Source of the DNA: Nocardioides sp. GY 10113
GTDB taxonomy: Bacteria; Actinomycetota; Actinomycetes; Propionibacteriales; Nocardioidaceae
Direction of reading: 5' to 3'
Length of the DNA: 35,114 nucleotides
Assembly (NCBI RefSeq): GCF_004919105.1
Contig: NZ_STGK01000024.1
Location: forward strand, 1-35,114
Below are positions 17,348 through 25,341 of this stretch, in pieces. Made by a program: the position numbers and the translations under genes. The notes under the pieces are model-generated. The model was not told the origin of the DNA and ran no database searches. It saw only the letters and a list, made by a program, of their open reading frames with translations. The first letter of the stretch is position 1. The number at the start of each line of letters is the position of its first letter.

Positions 17348-18559
17348 ATGAGCCAGGCACTGCCCCCGATGCCCCCGCCCCCGCTGCCTCCCTCGTCCGC
17401 GCCGTCGACATCCCCGTACGCGACGCGCCGGCCCCAGCGCACGGGCTTCGCGGTCGCCGTCCTCAGCGGCGCGCTGCTGGTCGGGGGCAGTGCCGGGTTC
17501 GCCGGCGCCGCGCTGTGGACGACCGTCTCCGACGACACCGCCGGCTCCCCGAGCTCCTCCCTCGCGGTCGCCGACACCCCGGACGCCCCCGCGGCCGCCG
17601 GCAGCGTCGAGGAGGTCGCAGCCAAGGTGCTGCCGTCGGTGGTCAAGCTGGACGTCTCCGGCGGGCAGGGCGGCGGCAGCGGCTCGGGCGTCGTCCTCGA
17701 CGCCGACGGCCTGATCCTCACCAACGACCACGTGGTCAGCCTGGGCGGCAGCGTCGACCCCAGCCAGGCCAGCATCACCGTCTCCTTCAACGACGGCACG
17801 AAGTCCACAGCCAGCCTCGTCGGCACCGACCCGCTCACCGACACCGCGCTGGTGAAGGTGGACGGCGCCACGGGCCTGGCGCCGATCACCATCGGCAAGT
17901 CCGGCAACCTCGACGTGGGCGAGCAGGTCGTCGCCATCGGCTCGCCGTTCGGCCTGGACTCCACCGTGACCAGCGGCATCGTCTCCGCGCTCGACCGGCC
18001 GGTCGACGTCGGCCAGGACGCGCAGGGCAACATCACGGCGTACCCGGCGATCCAGACCGACGCCGCGATCAACCCCGGCAACTCCGGAGGCGCGCTGGTG
18101 GACATGAACGGCAACCTGGTCGGGATCAACGCCTCCATCCGCAGCACCGGCTCCGCGAACACCGAGGCCGGCTCGATCGGCCTCGGGTTCGCGATCCCGG
18201 TCGACGAGATCCTCCCGATCGTCGAGCAGCTCGAGGCCGGCGAGGCCCCGACCCACGCCCGGCTGGGGATCAGCGTCAGCGACGTGCCGGCCCAGGCCGG
18301 CGTACCGGCGGCCCAGGTGGTCGACGGCGCCCTGATCCGCAACGTCGGCGACGGCTCCGCCGCCGGCGCGGCGGGGCTGCGGGCAGGCGACGTGATCACC
18401 CGGATCGACGAGCACCAGGTCTCCGGCGCCGACTCCCTGATCGCCACCATCCGCGCCTACCGCCCCGGCGACCGGGTCACCGTCACCTACGAGCGCAGCG
18501 GCAAGGAGCGGACCACCACCCTGGACCTCGGCTCGGACGCGGACGCCGGGACCTCCTGA
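17348..18559 (+). CDS. HtrA/DegP-like membrane-anchored serine protease with PDZ domain
   Basis: An S1C protease likely to act in envelope protein quality control. The 403-residue product has a Pro-rich cytoplasmic N terminus (PPMPPPPLPPSS), one membrane helix (about 35-57, FAVAVLSGALLVGGSAGFAG), a protease domain outside the membrane and a C-terminal PDZ domain (about 300-390, LGISVSDVP to RSGKERTTTLDLG). The triad is visible: His128 in TNDHVV, Asp165 in TDTALVKVD, Ser246 in NPGNSGGAL. I choose ATG 17348 with GAGAG 8 nt upstream; GTG 17339 three codons earlier is an alternative. Homologues answer to envelope-stress two-component systems (CssRS, MprAB, CutRS in other genera), which agrees with the repeats at 17305-17330. 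No sensor or regulator gene is adjacent. Confidence 0.95.
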   Translation: MSQALPPMPPPPLPPSSAPSTSPYATRRPQRTGFAVAVLSGALLVGGSAGFAGAALWTTVSDDTAGSPSSSLAVADTPDAPAAAGSVEEVAAKVLPSVVKLDVSGGQGGGSGSGVVLDADGLILTNDHVVSLGGSVDPSQASITVSFNDGTKSTASLVGTDPLTDTALVKVDGATGLAPITIGKSGNLDVGEQVVAIGSPFGLDSTVTSGIVSALDRPVDVGQDAQGNITAYPAIQTDAAINPGNSGGALVDMNGNLVGINASIRSTGSANTEAGSIGLGFAIPVDEILPIVEQLEAGEAPTHARLGISVSDVPAQAGVPAAQVVDGALIRNVGDGSAAGAAGLRAGDVITRIDEHQVSGADSLIATIRAYRPGDRVTVTYERSGKERTTTLDLGSDADAGTS

Positions 18560-18592
18560 GCCGCCGGTACGCCGGCCTGGGTCCCGGAGCCG

Positions 18593-18642
18593 CGGTCGTG
18601 TGCCTGAGAACCCCCTATCGGCAGGTCTCAGGCACACGACCG
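18593..18642. repeat. perfect 17-bp inverted repeat, copy of a dispersed palindromic element
   Basis: CGGTCGTGTGCCTGAGA (18593-18609) and its exact reverse complement (18626-18642) flank a 16-nt loop. It sits 33 nt after the HtrA stop and could terminate that transcript. Its core, CGTGTGCC-N26-GGCACACG with a central CTAT, is shared with the two tandem copies near position 100, which makes it a member of a repeat family and not only a terminator. Confidence 0.85.
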
Positions 18643-18733
18643 TGTCCAGACCGGTCGGCGGGCGGGACCTTCGACACTGGGCCCCGCTCGGGGCTGGGGC
18701 CACGCTGGTGGTGACCCGAGCGAAGGGACCGCG

Positions 18734-19294
18734 ATGGCCGGCCAGCGTCCGCTTCCGCCCGCGACCGCGTGGCGCGCCGTGCTGGCGTGCGTCGTCGCCA
18801 GCCTGGGGCTGCTCGCGCGCCGCCGCGTCCACCTGCCGCGCGGCAACCTGGGGCGGTCGATCCGGTTCGCCGACGGCACCGACGCGGTCGTCTACCGCGA
18901 GACCGTGACCGACCGGAGGCCCGCGGAGCCGTGCTTCCTCGCCATCTCCTTCCGACTGCGCGGCGTCCGCGGACCGCGGGCGCACGCGGCGTTCCGCGCC
19001 GAGAGCGTGCTCAACACCCCGCTCTTCGTCGGCTTCCCCGGGTTCGTCTCCAAGCTCTGGCTGGCCCACGACCGGAACGGGCGCTACCGGGGGCTCTACG
19101 AGTGGGACGGCCCCGACCTGGCCGAGCACTACGCACGGTCACTGTGGCGGGTGCTCGCGCTGGTCAGCGAACCGACCTCCATCGACTACCGGATCGTGCA
19201 AGGAGTGACCCGGGACGCCGCCGTCGCGGACCCGGCGTCGTCGACCGGCACGCCCTCGACCGAGGACGCGTGGTGGCGGGTCGCCGAGGCTTGA
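18734..19294 (+). CDS. conserved-looking hypothetical protein
   Basis: I do not recognise this 186-residue protein with confidence. It has one hydrophobic stretch near the N terminus (about 12-28, WRAVLACVVASLGLLA) followed by Arg residues. Then comes a soluble domain with alternating strands and helices: AVVYRETVTDR, PCFLAISFRLRGVRG, FVGFPGFVSKLWLAHD and RYRGLYEWDGPDLAEHYARSLWRVL. The last part resembles the end of small antibiotic-biosynthesis-monooxygenase/YdhR-like ferredoxin folds, where such a W/Y-rich strand leads into a helix, but this is only an impression. AAGGGA lies 5 nt before the ATG. Typical high-GC codon use supports a real gene. Confidence 0.75.
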   Translation: MAGQRPLPPATAWRAVLACVVASLGLLARRRVHLPRGNLGRSIRFADGTDAVVYRETVTDRRPAEPCFLAISFRLRGVRGPRAHAAFRAESVLNTPLFVGFPGFVSKLWLAHDRNGRYRGLYEWDGPDLAEHYARSLWRVLALVSEPTSIDYRIVQGVTRDAAVADPASSTGTPSTEDAWWRVAEA

Positions 19295-19393
19295 GACCGG
19301 TGGGATCCGGACCACCTGCGCGCAGCCGGCGACAGCGTCGGCCGCGGGGTTCGGCGCAGCGAGTAGCGTGCCTACCAGATCCGTGTCGGGTCC

Positions 19394-19421
19394 ACGGAGG
19401 ACCCACGGAGGCCGACGGAGG
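19394..19421 (+). promoter_or_regulatory. three-step Shine-Dalgarno ladder before the DUF2252 gene
   Basis: ACGGAGG occurs three times (19394-19400, 19405-19411, 19415-19421), 10-11 nt apart. Only the last is at the right distance (6 nt) from ATG 19428, which fixes that start. A TAGCGT at 19364-19369 may be the -10. Confidence 0.6.
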
Positions 19422-19427
19422 CCCAGG

Positions 19428-20846
19428 ATGACCACCACCTCAACACCGCCGGAGAGCACCCCGAGCCGGGCCCGGGAGGACGGCCGCGCGGTCCGCAAGC
19501 GGGTGCCGCGCTCGACCCTCGGAGCGTGGGAGCCGGCGCCCGACCGCGCCGACCCGGTCGCGACGCTGACCGCCCAGGCGGTCGGGCGGGTGCCCGAGCT
19601 GCTCCCCCTCCGGTACCGGCGGATGCTCGCCTCGCCGTTCGCGTTCTACCGCGGAGCCGCGGCGATCATGGCCGGCGACCTCGCTCCGCGGCCACGGACC
19701 GGCCTGCAGGTCCAGCTCGCCGGCGACGCGCACCTGGCCAACTTCGGCGGCTTCGCCGCGGCCGACCGGACCCTGATCTTCGACCTCAACGACTTCGACG
19801 AGACCCTGCCCGGTCCGTTCGAGTGGGACGTCCAACGCCTCGCGGCCAGCTTCGAGGTCGCCGGGCAGAACAACGGCCTGTCCGCCTCGCAACGGGCCAT
19901 GGTCGTCGGACAGGTCGCGGCCACGTACCGGCAGGCCGTCCGGGAGTTCGCCGGCTGGCCACGGCTCTCCGTCTGGTACGCCCGGGTCGGCGCCGACGAC
20001 ATCCTCGATCGGTGGGCCGGCGACCTGCCCGCATCACGGGTGCAGGCGTTCCACCGGGCGATCGACAAGGGCCGGCGGCGGACCAGCGCGAAGGCGCTCT
20101 CCCGCTACTGCGAGCACGCCCCGGACGGCCGGCTGCGGGTGATCAGTCGTCCGCCGGACGTGGTGCCGCTGCGCGACCTCTTCGGCCTCTCCGCAGACGA
20201 GGTACGACGGGCCGCGAACGACGTCGTCGAGACCTACCGCGAGAGCCTCGCCGATGACCGGCGCGCGCTGCTGAGCACCTTCGAGCCCGTCGACGCCGCC
20301 CGCAAGGTGGTCGGCGTCGGATCGGTCGGGATGCGCTGCTTCATCGCGGTCTTCGTGGACGCGGAGGACCACGACGACGGCCTGGTCCTGCAGCTCAAGG
20401 AGGCGACCGCGTCCGTGCTCGAGGCGGCCACCGAGCCCAGCCGCTACGGGCACCACGGGCAGCGGGTGGTCGAGGGCCAACGGCTGATGCAGGCCTCCAG
20501 CGACCTGCTGCTGGGGTGGACGACGGTGCGCGGCATCGACGGCGTCGAGCGCGAGTTCTACGTCCGGCAGATGTGGGACTGGAAGACCTCGCCGGACATC
20601 GACGGGATGGACCACCAGGGGCTCGGGGTCTACGCCGCGATGTGCGGCTGGACGCTGGCTCGGGCCCACTGCCGCACCGGCGACCGGCGCGTGCTGGCCG
20701 GGTACCTCGGCAGCGGGCGGTCCTTCGACCGCGCGATGCAGGAGTTCGCCGCGTCGTACGCCGACCAGAACCAGCGCGACTACGACGCGCTGCGGCGGGC
20801 GGTGGCCGACGGTCGGGTCGAGGCGGCCGACCCGGAGGACCGGTGA
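19428..20846 (+). CDS. DUF2252 family protein (kinase-like)
   Basis: A 472-residue cytoplasmic protein of the DUF2252 family. The conserved core is visible: RMLASPFAFYRGAAAIM, then VQLAGDAHLANFGGF (about 100-115) and IFDLNDFDETLPGPFEWDVQRLAAS (about 125-150). GDAHLANFG followed by DLNDFDE resembles the catalytic loop and metal-binding Asp of aminoglycoside-phosphotransferase-like kinases (HGDxHxxN...D), so small-molecule or protein kinase activity is plausible but unproven. Later motifs are KVVGVGSVGMRCF, LQLKEATASVLE, and YVRQMWDWKTSPD. The ATG is preceded by GGAGG at 6 nt. The stop overlaps the GTG of the following membrane-protein gene (GTGA), so the two are coupled. Confidence 0.9.
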   Translation: MTTTSTPPESTPSRAREDGRAVRKRVPRSTLGAWEPAPDRADPVATLTAQAVGRVPELLPLRYRRMLASPFAFYRGAAAIMAGDLAPRPRTGLQVQLAGDAHLANFGGFAAADRTLIFDLNDFDETLPGPFEWDVQRLAASFEVAGQNNGLSASQRAMVVGQVAATYRQAVREFAGWPRLSVWYARVGADDILDRWAGDLPASRVQAFHRAIDKGRRRTSAKALSRYCEHAPDGRLRVISRPPDVVPLRDLFGLSADEVRRAANDVVETYRESLADDRRALLSTFEPVDAARKVVGVGSVGMRCFIAVFVDAEDHDDGLVLQLKEATASVLEAATEPSRYGHHGQRVVEGQRLMQASSDLLLGWTTVRGIDGVEREFYVRQMWDWKTSPDIDGMDHQGLGVYAAMCGWTLARAHCRTGDRRVLAGYLGSGRSFDRAMQEFAASYADQNQRDYDALRRAVADGRVEAADPEDR

Positions 20847-21916
20847 CGCGACTGCTGCGCACCACCGGGAAGCCTCCCCAGTGGGCCCTGGTCGGGTTCC
20901 TGCTGGCGGGCGTGGCCGCGGGCCTCGGCGTGGGGCTGCTGGTCGCGGGCGCCCGGCCGCTGGCGCTGCTGCCCGCCCTGACGTGTGCCGTGGTGAGCGC
21001 CGCCGGCGCCGCCGGACCGCCCCGGTTCGCCGTACCGCTGGCGGTCTGGGCGGCGTACACGACCGTGGTCGTGGTGTGCCTGGGCTACCTCGCCAGCGAC
21101 CGGCCGTGGCTGGCCGGCGGGGCGATGGCGGCGGTCGCGGTGTTCACCTCGGCCGCGGCAGGTGTCGGCCCGCTCGGGATGGTGCTCGGGATGATGAGCA
21201 CCCTGACCTACGTCCTCGCGCTGGTGGTGTCGACCGAGGTCTCCGCGCGGAGCGCGGTGGGCCTCCTCGACGTCGCCGTCTGGGCCGTCGCGGCCGCGCT
21301 CACCGGCTTCGTGGTCGCGGGGGCCGGCGCGCTCCTGCGTCACCGGGGCGACCGCGCGGCGGCCGCGGGGGCCCAGCGACCACCGGCACCCTGGCGTGCC
21401 GTCGCACGGTCGCTGCGCACGCTCGACGAGCACGCCCGCGACGGGATCCGCCGCGCCGTCCCGCTGACCGCCTGCGTCGTCTGGTTCACCGCGTCGGGCT
21501 CCCACGACGCGCTCTGGGTGCTCGTCGCCGCGATGGCGGTGCTGCTGCCGACCGGGAAGAGCACGTGGGAGATGTCGCTGGGCCAGGTGGCCGCCACCGT
21601 CCTCGCGGTCGTCGTGGTGGCGGTCCTGGGTGAGCTGCTGCCGCTCGGCACCCTGCTCGCGGCGGCCGGAGCCGCCTTCCTCCTCGGCCAGGCCTACAAG
21701 CCGGTCGTGCCGCTCCTCGGCGGCGCCGCCACCTCGTTCGCCGCGGTGGTGTTCGTCGGCGCGCCCTCGGCCGACCTGACCGGCACCGGCGCCCTCCGGC
21801 TGGTCGACACCCTGATCGGGGTCGGGATCGCCCTGGCGGCGAACTACCTGCTGTGGCCCCGCGACCGCCCCGACGACGCCGAGGTGATCACCGAGCCGAC
21901 CGCGACCCCCGAGTGA
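20843..21916 (+). CDS. FUSC-like integral membrane protein
   Basis: The 357-residue product has about ten hydrophobic segments in two blocks (about 12-150 and 205-335) split by a charged linker (RHRGDRAAAAGAQRPPAPWRAVARSLRT, about 165-195). The second half, with AVPLTACVVWFTASGSHDALWVLVAAMAVLLPTGKSTWEM and a GQVAATVLAVV helix, matches the layout of fusaric-acid-resistance-like (FUSC) transporters. The GTG start at 20843 overlaps the DUF2252 stop by 4 nt and has GGAGG 3-4 nt upstream inside the preceding gene. Transport of an aromatic acid or drug is the family's suggested role; the substrate here is unknown. Confidence 0.85.
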   Translation: MTRLLRTTGKPPQWALVGFLLAGVAAGLGVGLLVAGARPLALLPALTCAVVSAAGAAGPPRFAVPLAVWAAYTTVVVVCLGYLASDRPWLAGGAMAAVAVFTSAAAGVGPLGMVLGMMSTLTYVLALVVSTEVSARSAVGLLDVAVWAVAAALTGFVVAGAGALLRHRGDRAAAAGAQRPPAPWRAVARSLRTLDEHARDGIRRAVPLTACVVWFTASGSHDALWVLVAAMAVLLPTGKSTWEMSLGQVAATVLAVVVVAVLGELLPLGTLLAAAGAAFLLGQAYKPVVPLLGGAATSFAAVVFVGAPSADLTGTGALRLVDTLIGVGIALAANYLLWPRDRPDDAEVITEPTATPE

Positions 21917-21925
21917 CGGGTCCGG

Positions 21926-22195
21926 CTAGGACCTGAAGGCGCGACCGCACAGCGAGCGGTACAGCCTGATCTCCAGCTGGATGCCGCGCGGCACCGGCCA
22001 GGCGAGCGACTCGATCGCCTCGGCGTAGGCGAGCAGCGCGTCCAGGGTGTCCGAGCGGGCCGCGTGGGCGGCATCGCTGCGCAGCGGGGTCTTGCCGGCC
22101 TGCGTCCGCTCCGAGGAGCGGGCCGCCTCCACGTCATCCCAGAGCCGGGCGAGCCGACTATGCCGCACTGCGAAACCCGCCACCGGCACCGTCAC
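21926..22195 (-). CDS. small hypothetical protein
   Basis: A possible 89-residue protein on the minus strand, of no family known to me. The frame is open from 22453, but the upstream part is Arg-rich and looks non-coding; from GTG 22195 (VTVPVAGFAVRHSRLARLWDD) the composition becomes that of a helical soluble protein (DTLDALLAYAEAIESLAWPVP), ending LYRSLCGRAFRS. GTG 22204 is an alternative start. Its stop lies 9 nt from the stop of the convergent FUSC-like gene. There is no clear ribosome-binding site. Confidence 0.5.
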   Translation of the reverse strand: MTVPVAGFAVRHSRLARLWDDVEAARSSERTQAGKTPLRSDAAHAARSDTLDALLAYAEAIESLAWPVPRGIQLEIRLYRSLCGRAFRS

Positions 22196-22479
22196 GCGCC
22201 ACACCCCGCCCTGTTGGTCCCGTCCCGACCGTTCACGCGATGCGCCTCTCCACCGACGGCGTGGGCGCAGCGGATGCGCGTCCTCGACGGCTGCTGTCGA
22301 CAGTACACGCCACCGGTCGACCGTGCCGCCGGGCGAACGACGCCGGAGCGCCGGGCGGAGCGCCGCCCGGGCACTTCGCCACGGGCCGAGAAGACGATCG
22401 GCCCTGCCGGCCCCGGGCCCCGCGGAGTGGACTGGCAGGTGAGGGACTCGCACCTGACCCTGCCGTGGAGGAGGCGGTC
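22196..22479. other. divergent intergenic stretch
   Basis: I see no supported gene in these 284 nt. They would hold the promoters of the minus-strand small gene and the plus-strand membrane-protein gene. A strong GGAGGAGG at 22467-22474 belongs to the latter. Confidence 0.5.
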
Positions 22480-23151
22480 ATGACCCGAGCGCGAGGACGG
22501 GTCACCACGATGGCGGTGCTCGCCGCCGCGGGCGGCGTGATGGCCGGCATCGGCGGCGCGGTGCACGGCGTCGGCGAGGTGCTGCAGGGCAGCGGCCGCC
22601 CCGACGGCCTCTTCATCGACTCCTGGGCCACCGGCCGGATCGCGAGCAACCTCGGCGGCGAGCCCGGGCTGACCGTCGTACCCGACGTGCTGGTGAGCGG
22701 TGTGCTGACGCTGCTGGCGTCGGCCGCGGTCGTCTGGTGGTCGGCCGGCCACCTCGACCACCGGTACGGCGGCCGGGTGCTGGCCGTGCTGTCGCTGGCC
22801 CTGCTGCTGGTCGGCGGCGGCGTCGGCCCGCCGGTGATGGGCCTGCTCGCCGCGCTCGTCGCGGGCGCCGCGAACCGGGCACGGCGGGGACCTGCCCGGC
22901 GGGCACAGGGACCGGCCGACCGGGCCCTCGCGGCCACCTGGCCCACGCTGTTCTGGCTCTGCCTGGCCGACTACGCCCTCCTGGTCGTCGGCTCGCTCGC
23001 GGCCGGCGTGGTGCTCGACGTCGACATCTCCGACGTCTTCGTCTACGGGCTGTTCCTCACCCTGGTGCTGATGCCCCTGGCCGCCCTCGCCGGCACTGCG
23101 CGGGTGGCCGCGACGACGCGCACGCCGGACACGGTGAGGTCAGCCGGCTGA
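22480..23151 (+). CDS. multi-pass membrane protein of unknown function
   Basis: A 223-residue protein with about five to six predicted membrane helices: VTTMAVLAAAGGVMAGIGGA, VLVSGVLTLLASAAVVWW, RVLAVLSLALLLVGGGVG leading into VMGLLAALVAG, LADYALLVVGSLAAGVVL and VYGLFLTLVLMPLAALAG. An Arg-rich loop (NRARRGPARRAQG) follows the fourth. No transport or enzymatic motif is visible. The ATG at 22480 is fixed by GGAGGAGG 5 nt upstream; the frame is open further upstream but non-hydrophobic and unlikely. Its last 12 nt overlap the convergent VOC gene in a palindrome (23140-23151). Confidence 0.85.
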   Translation: MTRARGRVTTMAVLAAAGGVMAGIGGAVHGVGEVLQGSGRPDGLFIDSWATGRIASNLGGEPGLTVVPDVLVSGVLTLLASAAVVWWSAGHLDHRYGGRVLAVLSLALLLVGGGVGPPVMGLLAALVAGAANRARRGPARRAQGPADRALAATWPTLFWLCLADYALLVVGSLAAGVVLDVDISDVFVYGLFLTLVLMPLAALAGTARVAATTRTPDTVRSAG

Positions 23152-23802
23152 CTGCCCCGCACCCGGCACGTGGGGCGTGATCAGCGCGGTCCGCACCGAC
23201 ATCCCCAGGTCGCGGGTCCGCAGCGTGGTGATCCGACGACCCGGCTGGACCGCGTCCTTCGGGGTGCCGGCCGCCTCGCCGAGCAGCGCGACGACGGCGT
23301 CGAGGTCCTCGACGACGTGGGTCAGCCCCCACAGGCGGGCAGGCTCGTCGGAGGACTCGCCCGGGGAGCCGACGACCTCCAGGATCACCTCGCCGAGCCG
23401 GTAGAAGACCTGGCGCACCGGCCGCCCGCCCAGGTCGCCGTCGCGCTCGCGACGCGGCTCCAGCCCGAGGCCGGCGAGCGCGGCGACGGTGCGGTCCAGG
23501 TGGGGCGAGAGCAGCACCACGTGGTCGACGTGCGTCACCCCGTTCGGGTGCTCGGCGCCCGCGGCCGGCGGCTCGTCGCAGAGCGCGGTCGGGACGCCGT
23601 CCACCTCCGCCGGTACGCCGGGGGGAAGCCCGCGCAGCGCCCAGCCGACGATCCCGCGGCCCGCGTCGGGCCCGGCCAGCCGGATCCGCACCGAGCCGAC
23701 CCGGCACACCGGCCCGCCCGGCCCCTCGTCGACGGCGAACCCCGCCGCCACCCACGCCTCCGGCGGGTCGGCGACGACCAGCTCGGCGACGGTGACGGTC
23801 AC
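23140..23802 (-). CDS. glyoxalase-like (VOC fold) protein
   Basis: A 220-residue soluble protein with two beta-alpha-beta-beta-beta units. The second, THVDHVVLLSPHLDRTVAALAGLGLEP followed by RQVFYRLGEVILEVVG and LTHVVEDLDAVVALLGE, is a clear VOC-superfamily module; the N-terminal unit is degenerate. VOC proteins include glyoxalase I, dioxygenases and resistance proteins; the activity here cannot be read. The GTG start at 23802 overlaps the stop of the upstream PhnB-like gene (GTGA), so both are probably translated from one mRNA. Confidence 0.87.
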   Translation of the reverse strand: MTVTVAELVVADPPEAWVAAGFAVDEGPGGPVCRVGSVRIRLAGPDAGRGIVGWALRGLPPGVPAEVDGVPTALCDEPPAAGAEHPNGVTHVDHVVLLSPHLDRTVAALAGLGLEPRRERDGDLGGRPVRQVFYRLGEVILEVVGSPGESSDEPARLWGLTHVVEDLDAVVALLGEAAGTPKDAVQPGRRITTLRTRDLGMSVRTALITPHVPGAGQSAG

Positions 23803-24212
23803 GACGCGGCGACCCCGCCCAGGTTCAGCTGCCACGAGACGCCGTACTTGTCGTTGACCCAGCCGAAGCGGGTGCTGAACCCGTAGTCCCCCAGCGGCAT
23901 CAGCGCCTGGCCGCCCTCGACGAGCGCCGCGAACAGCCCGTCGAGCTGCTCGTGGGTCTCGGCCTGGATCCAGATCGAGAGCGACGGGGTGAAGTCGAAG
24001 CCGTGCTCGACGAAGCTGTCGGAGGCGAAGAAGTCCTGGCCGGCGAGCCGGAAGTGCGCCCGCATCACGGTGCCCTCCGGCCCCGGCCCGTCGGCGCCGT
24101 ACAGGTCCGCAGAGACGATCTCGCCGTCGTCGAACAGCGAGGTGTAGAGCTCCATGGCCTCGCGGGCGACGCCGCCCTGGAACATGAGGAAGGGGGTGGC
24201 ACTCGTCGTCAC
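23799..24212 (-). CDS. PhnB-like VOC-fold protein
   Basis: A 137-residue protein of the PhnB / 3-demethylubiquinone-methyltransferase-like VOC group. FLMFQGGVAREAMELYTSLFDDGEIVSAD is the characteristic start of this family, and FDFTPSLSIWIQAETHEQLDGLFAALVEGGQALMPLGDYGFSTRFGWVNDKYGVSWQL is its second half. Most members have no proven function. I use GTG 24212 because a -10-like TAGAGT lies 7 nt upstream; the frame's earlier Met at 24326 would run into the divergent hydrolase gene. It is the first gene of a two-gene VOC operon. Confidence 0.9.
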   Translation of the reverse strand: MTTSATPFLMFQGGVAREAMELYTSLFDDGEIVSADLYGADGPGPEGTVMRAHFRLAGQDFFASDSFVEHGFDFTPSLSIWIQAETHEQLDGLFAALVEGGQALMPLGDYGFSTRFGWVNDKYGVSWQLNLGGVAAS

Positions 24213-24219
24213 GGCGCCG

Positions 24220-24225
24220 ACTCTA
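24220..24225 (-). promoter_or_regulatory. -10 box of the PhnB-like gene, leaderless start
   Basis: On the minus strand TAGAGT is followed by 7 nt and the GTG. The hexamer is the same as that of glmS. Confidence 0.5.
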
Positions 24226-24284
24226 GCCGGGTCCCGGACCGCGGCCGCCGGGACCGCGCCCGCCCGGCCCGCCGTTCGGCGCCA

Positions 24285-24313
24285 TTGCACTGGTCGAGCC
24301 GGAGGACCATGCT
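24285..24313 (+). promoter_or_regulatory. promoter of the alpha/beta hydrolase gene
   Basis: TTGCAC (24285-24290), 17 nt, CATGCT (24308-24313), then 6 nt to ATG 24320. The geometry is the same as at 15553-15581. A GGAGG at 24301-24305 is 14 nt from the ATG, too far to be a normal Shine-Dalgarno. Confidence 0.45.
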
Positions 24314-24319
24314 TCCGAG

Positions 24320-25207
24320 ATGACACGTGGTCCGCGCGACGGTTGGGTCACCGCCCCCGACGGCACGCGCATCGCCTACCGGGACCACGGTGGCGACGGC
24401 CCCGGACTGCTCCTGCTGCACGGCGGCGGGGCGAACCTGGAGTCGATGGACCAGTGGGCCGACCGGTTCCGCGCCACCCGACGCTGCGTCGCGGTCGACC
24501 TGCGCTGCTGCGGCCAGTCCGACGACGTCGCCCACTTCTCGCTGACCGAGGCGGCGGAGGACCTCGACGCGGTGGTGGACCACCTCGCCCTCGGCCCGGT
24601 CGACGTCCTCGGGCACTCGATGGGCGGCTTCGTCGGCGGCTTCTACGGCACCCGGCACCCCGAGAGCCGGATCGTGAGCATCGACGGGTTCGGGCCGGGC
24701 ACGGTCACCGTCGGCTCCGACGCGGAGCGCGCGGAGTTCGGCGCCTTCCAGGCCTCGATGCGCGAGCAGTTCTTCGCCATGACCGCGCCACCCGACCGCG
24801 GCGACGACGCGTGGCGCGACGCCCAGGTCGACGCCCTCTGCGCGCTCTTCCCGGCGATCGGCTACACGGCGCCCAACGCTCGGGCGATGGCCGCGCGCAA
24901 CTTCGTCGTCGCTCAGGACGGCACCTTCCGGAGAAGGCCCCCGCGGCACCTCTTCGCCGACGCCTTCGCCGACGACGGCGCCGCCGACATCCTGCGGATG
25001 TATCGCCACACCAGCGGCCCGGCCCTCATCGTCCGCTGCACCGAGTCGGGCGCCCCCGCCGTCCTCGACACCGAGCTGGACGGGCTGTGCGCGGAGAACC
25101 CGCACATCACCGTGCTCCGGCTCCCGCTGACCCACCTGGCGCCGGCCTGGGACGCGATCGACGAGGTGGCCCACCACGCGGCGCGGTTCCTCGCGACCGC
25201 CACCTGA
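24320..25207 (+). CDS. alpha/beta hydrolase
   Basis: A 295-residue cytoplasmic hydrolase. The N-terminal GWVTAPDGTRIAYRDHG and LLLLHGGGANLESMDQWADRF (oxyanion-hole HGGG) lead to the nucleophile elbow LGHSMGGFVGG (Ser about residue 101), with DLRCCGQSDD between them. A late Asp (ESGAPAVLDTEL) and His in PLTHLAPAWD are candidates for the rest of the triad. Esterase, haloperoxidase-like or lactonase activities are all possible; nothing in the neighbourhood narrows this. It is divergent from the VOC gene pair. Confidence 0.9.
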   Translation: MTRGPRDGWVTAPDGTRIAYRDHGGDGPGLLLLHGGGANLESMDQWADRFRATRRCVAVDLRCCGQSDDVAHFSLTEAAEDLDAVVDHLALGPVDVLGHSMGGFVGGFYGTRHPESRIVSIDGFGPGTVTVGSDAERAEFGAFQASMREQFFAMTAPPDRGDDAWRDAQVDALCALFPAIGYTAPNARAMAARNFVVAQDGTFRRRPPRHLFADAFADDGAADILRMYRHTSGPALIVRCTESGAPAVLDTELDGLCAENPHITVLRLPLTHLAPAWDAIDEVAHHAARFLATAT

Positions 25208-25341
25208 CGTAGAGCGGGCTCACCCCCGCCGGGCTCGGTGTGGCCGGCCTCGGTGGGGTCGGGTCGAGGCGTGATCCGCGGTCCTCCGGCAGCGACCCGC
25301 CACGACCCGCCTCGAACCGGGTCTCGTGGTGGGATCCTGCG

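Noticed and set aside
24309..24323. Micro-ORF ATG-CTT-CCG-AGA-TGA behind GGAGG, overlapping the hydrolase ATG
   Set aside because: The Shine-Dalgarno spacing is only 3 nt, the peptide is four residues, and the CATGCT is explained better as a -10 box with a correctly spaced -35.
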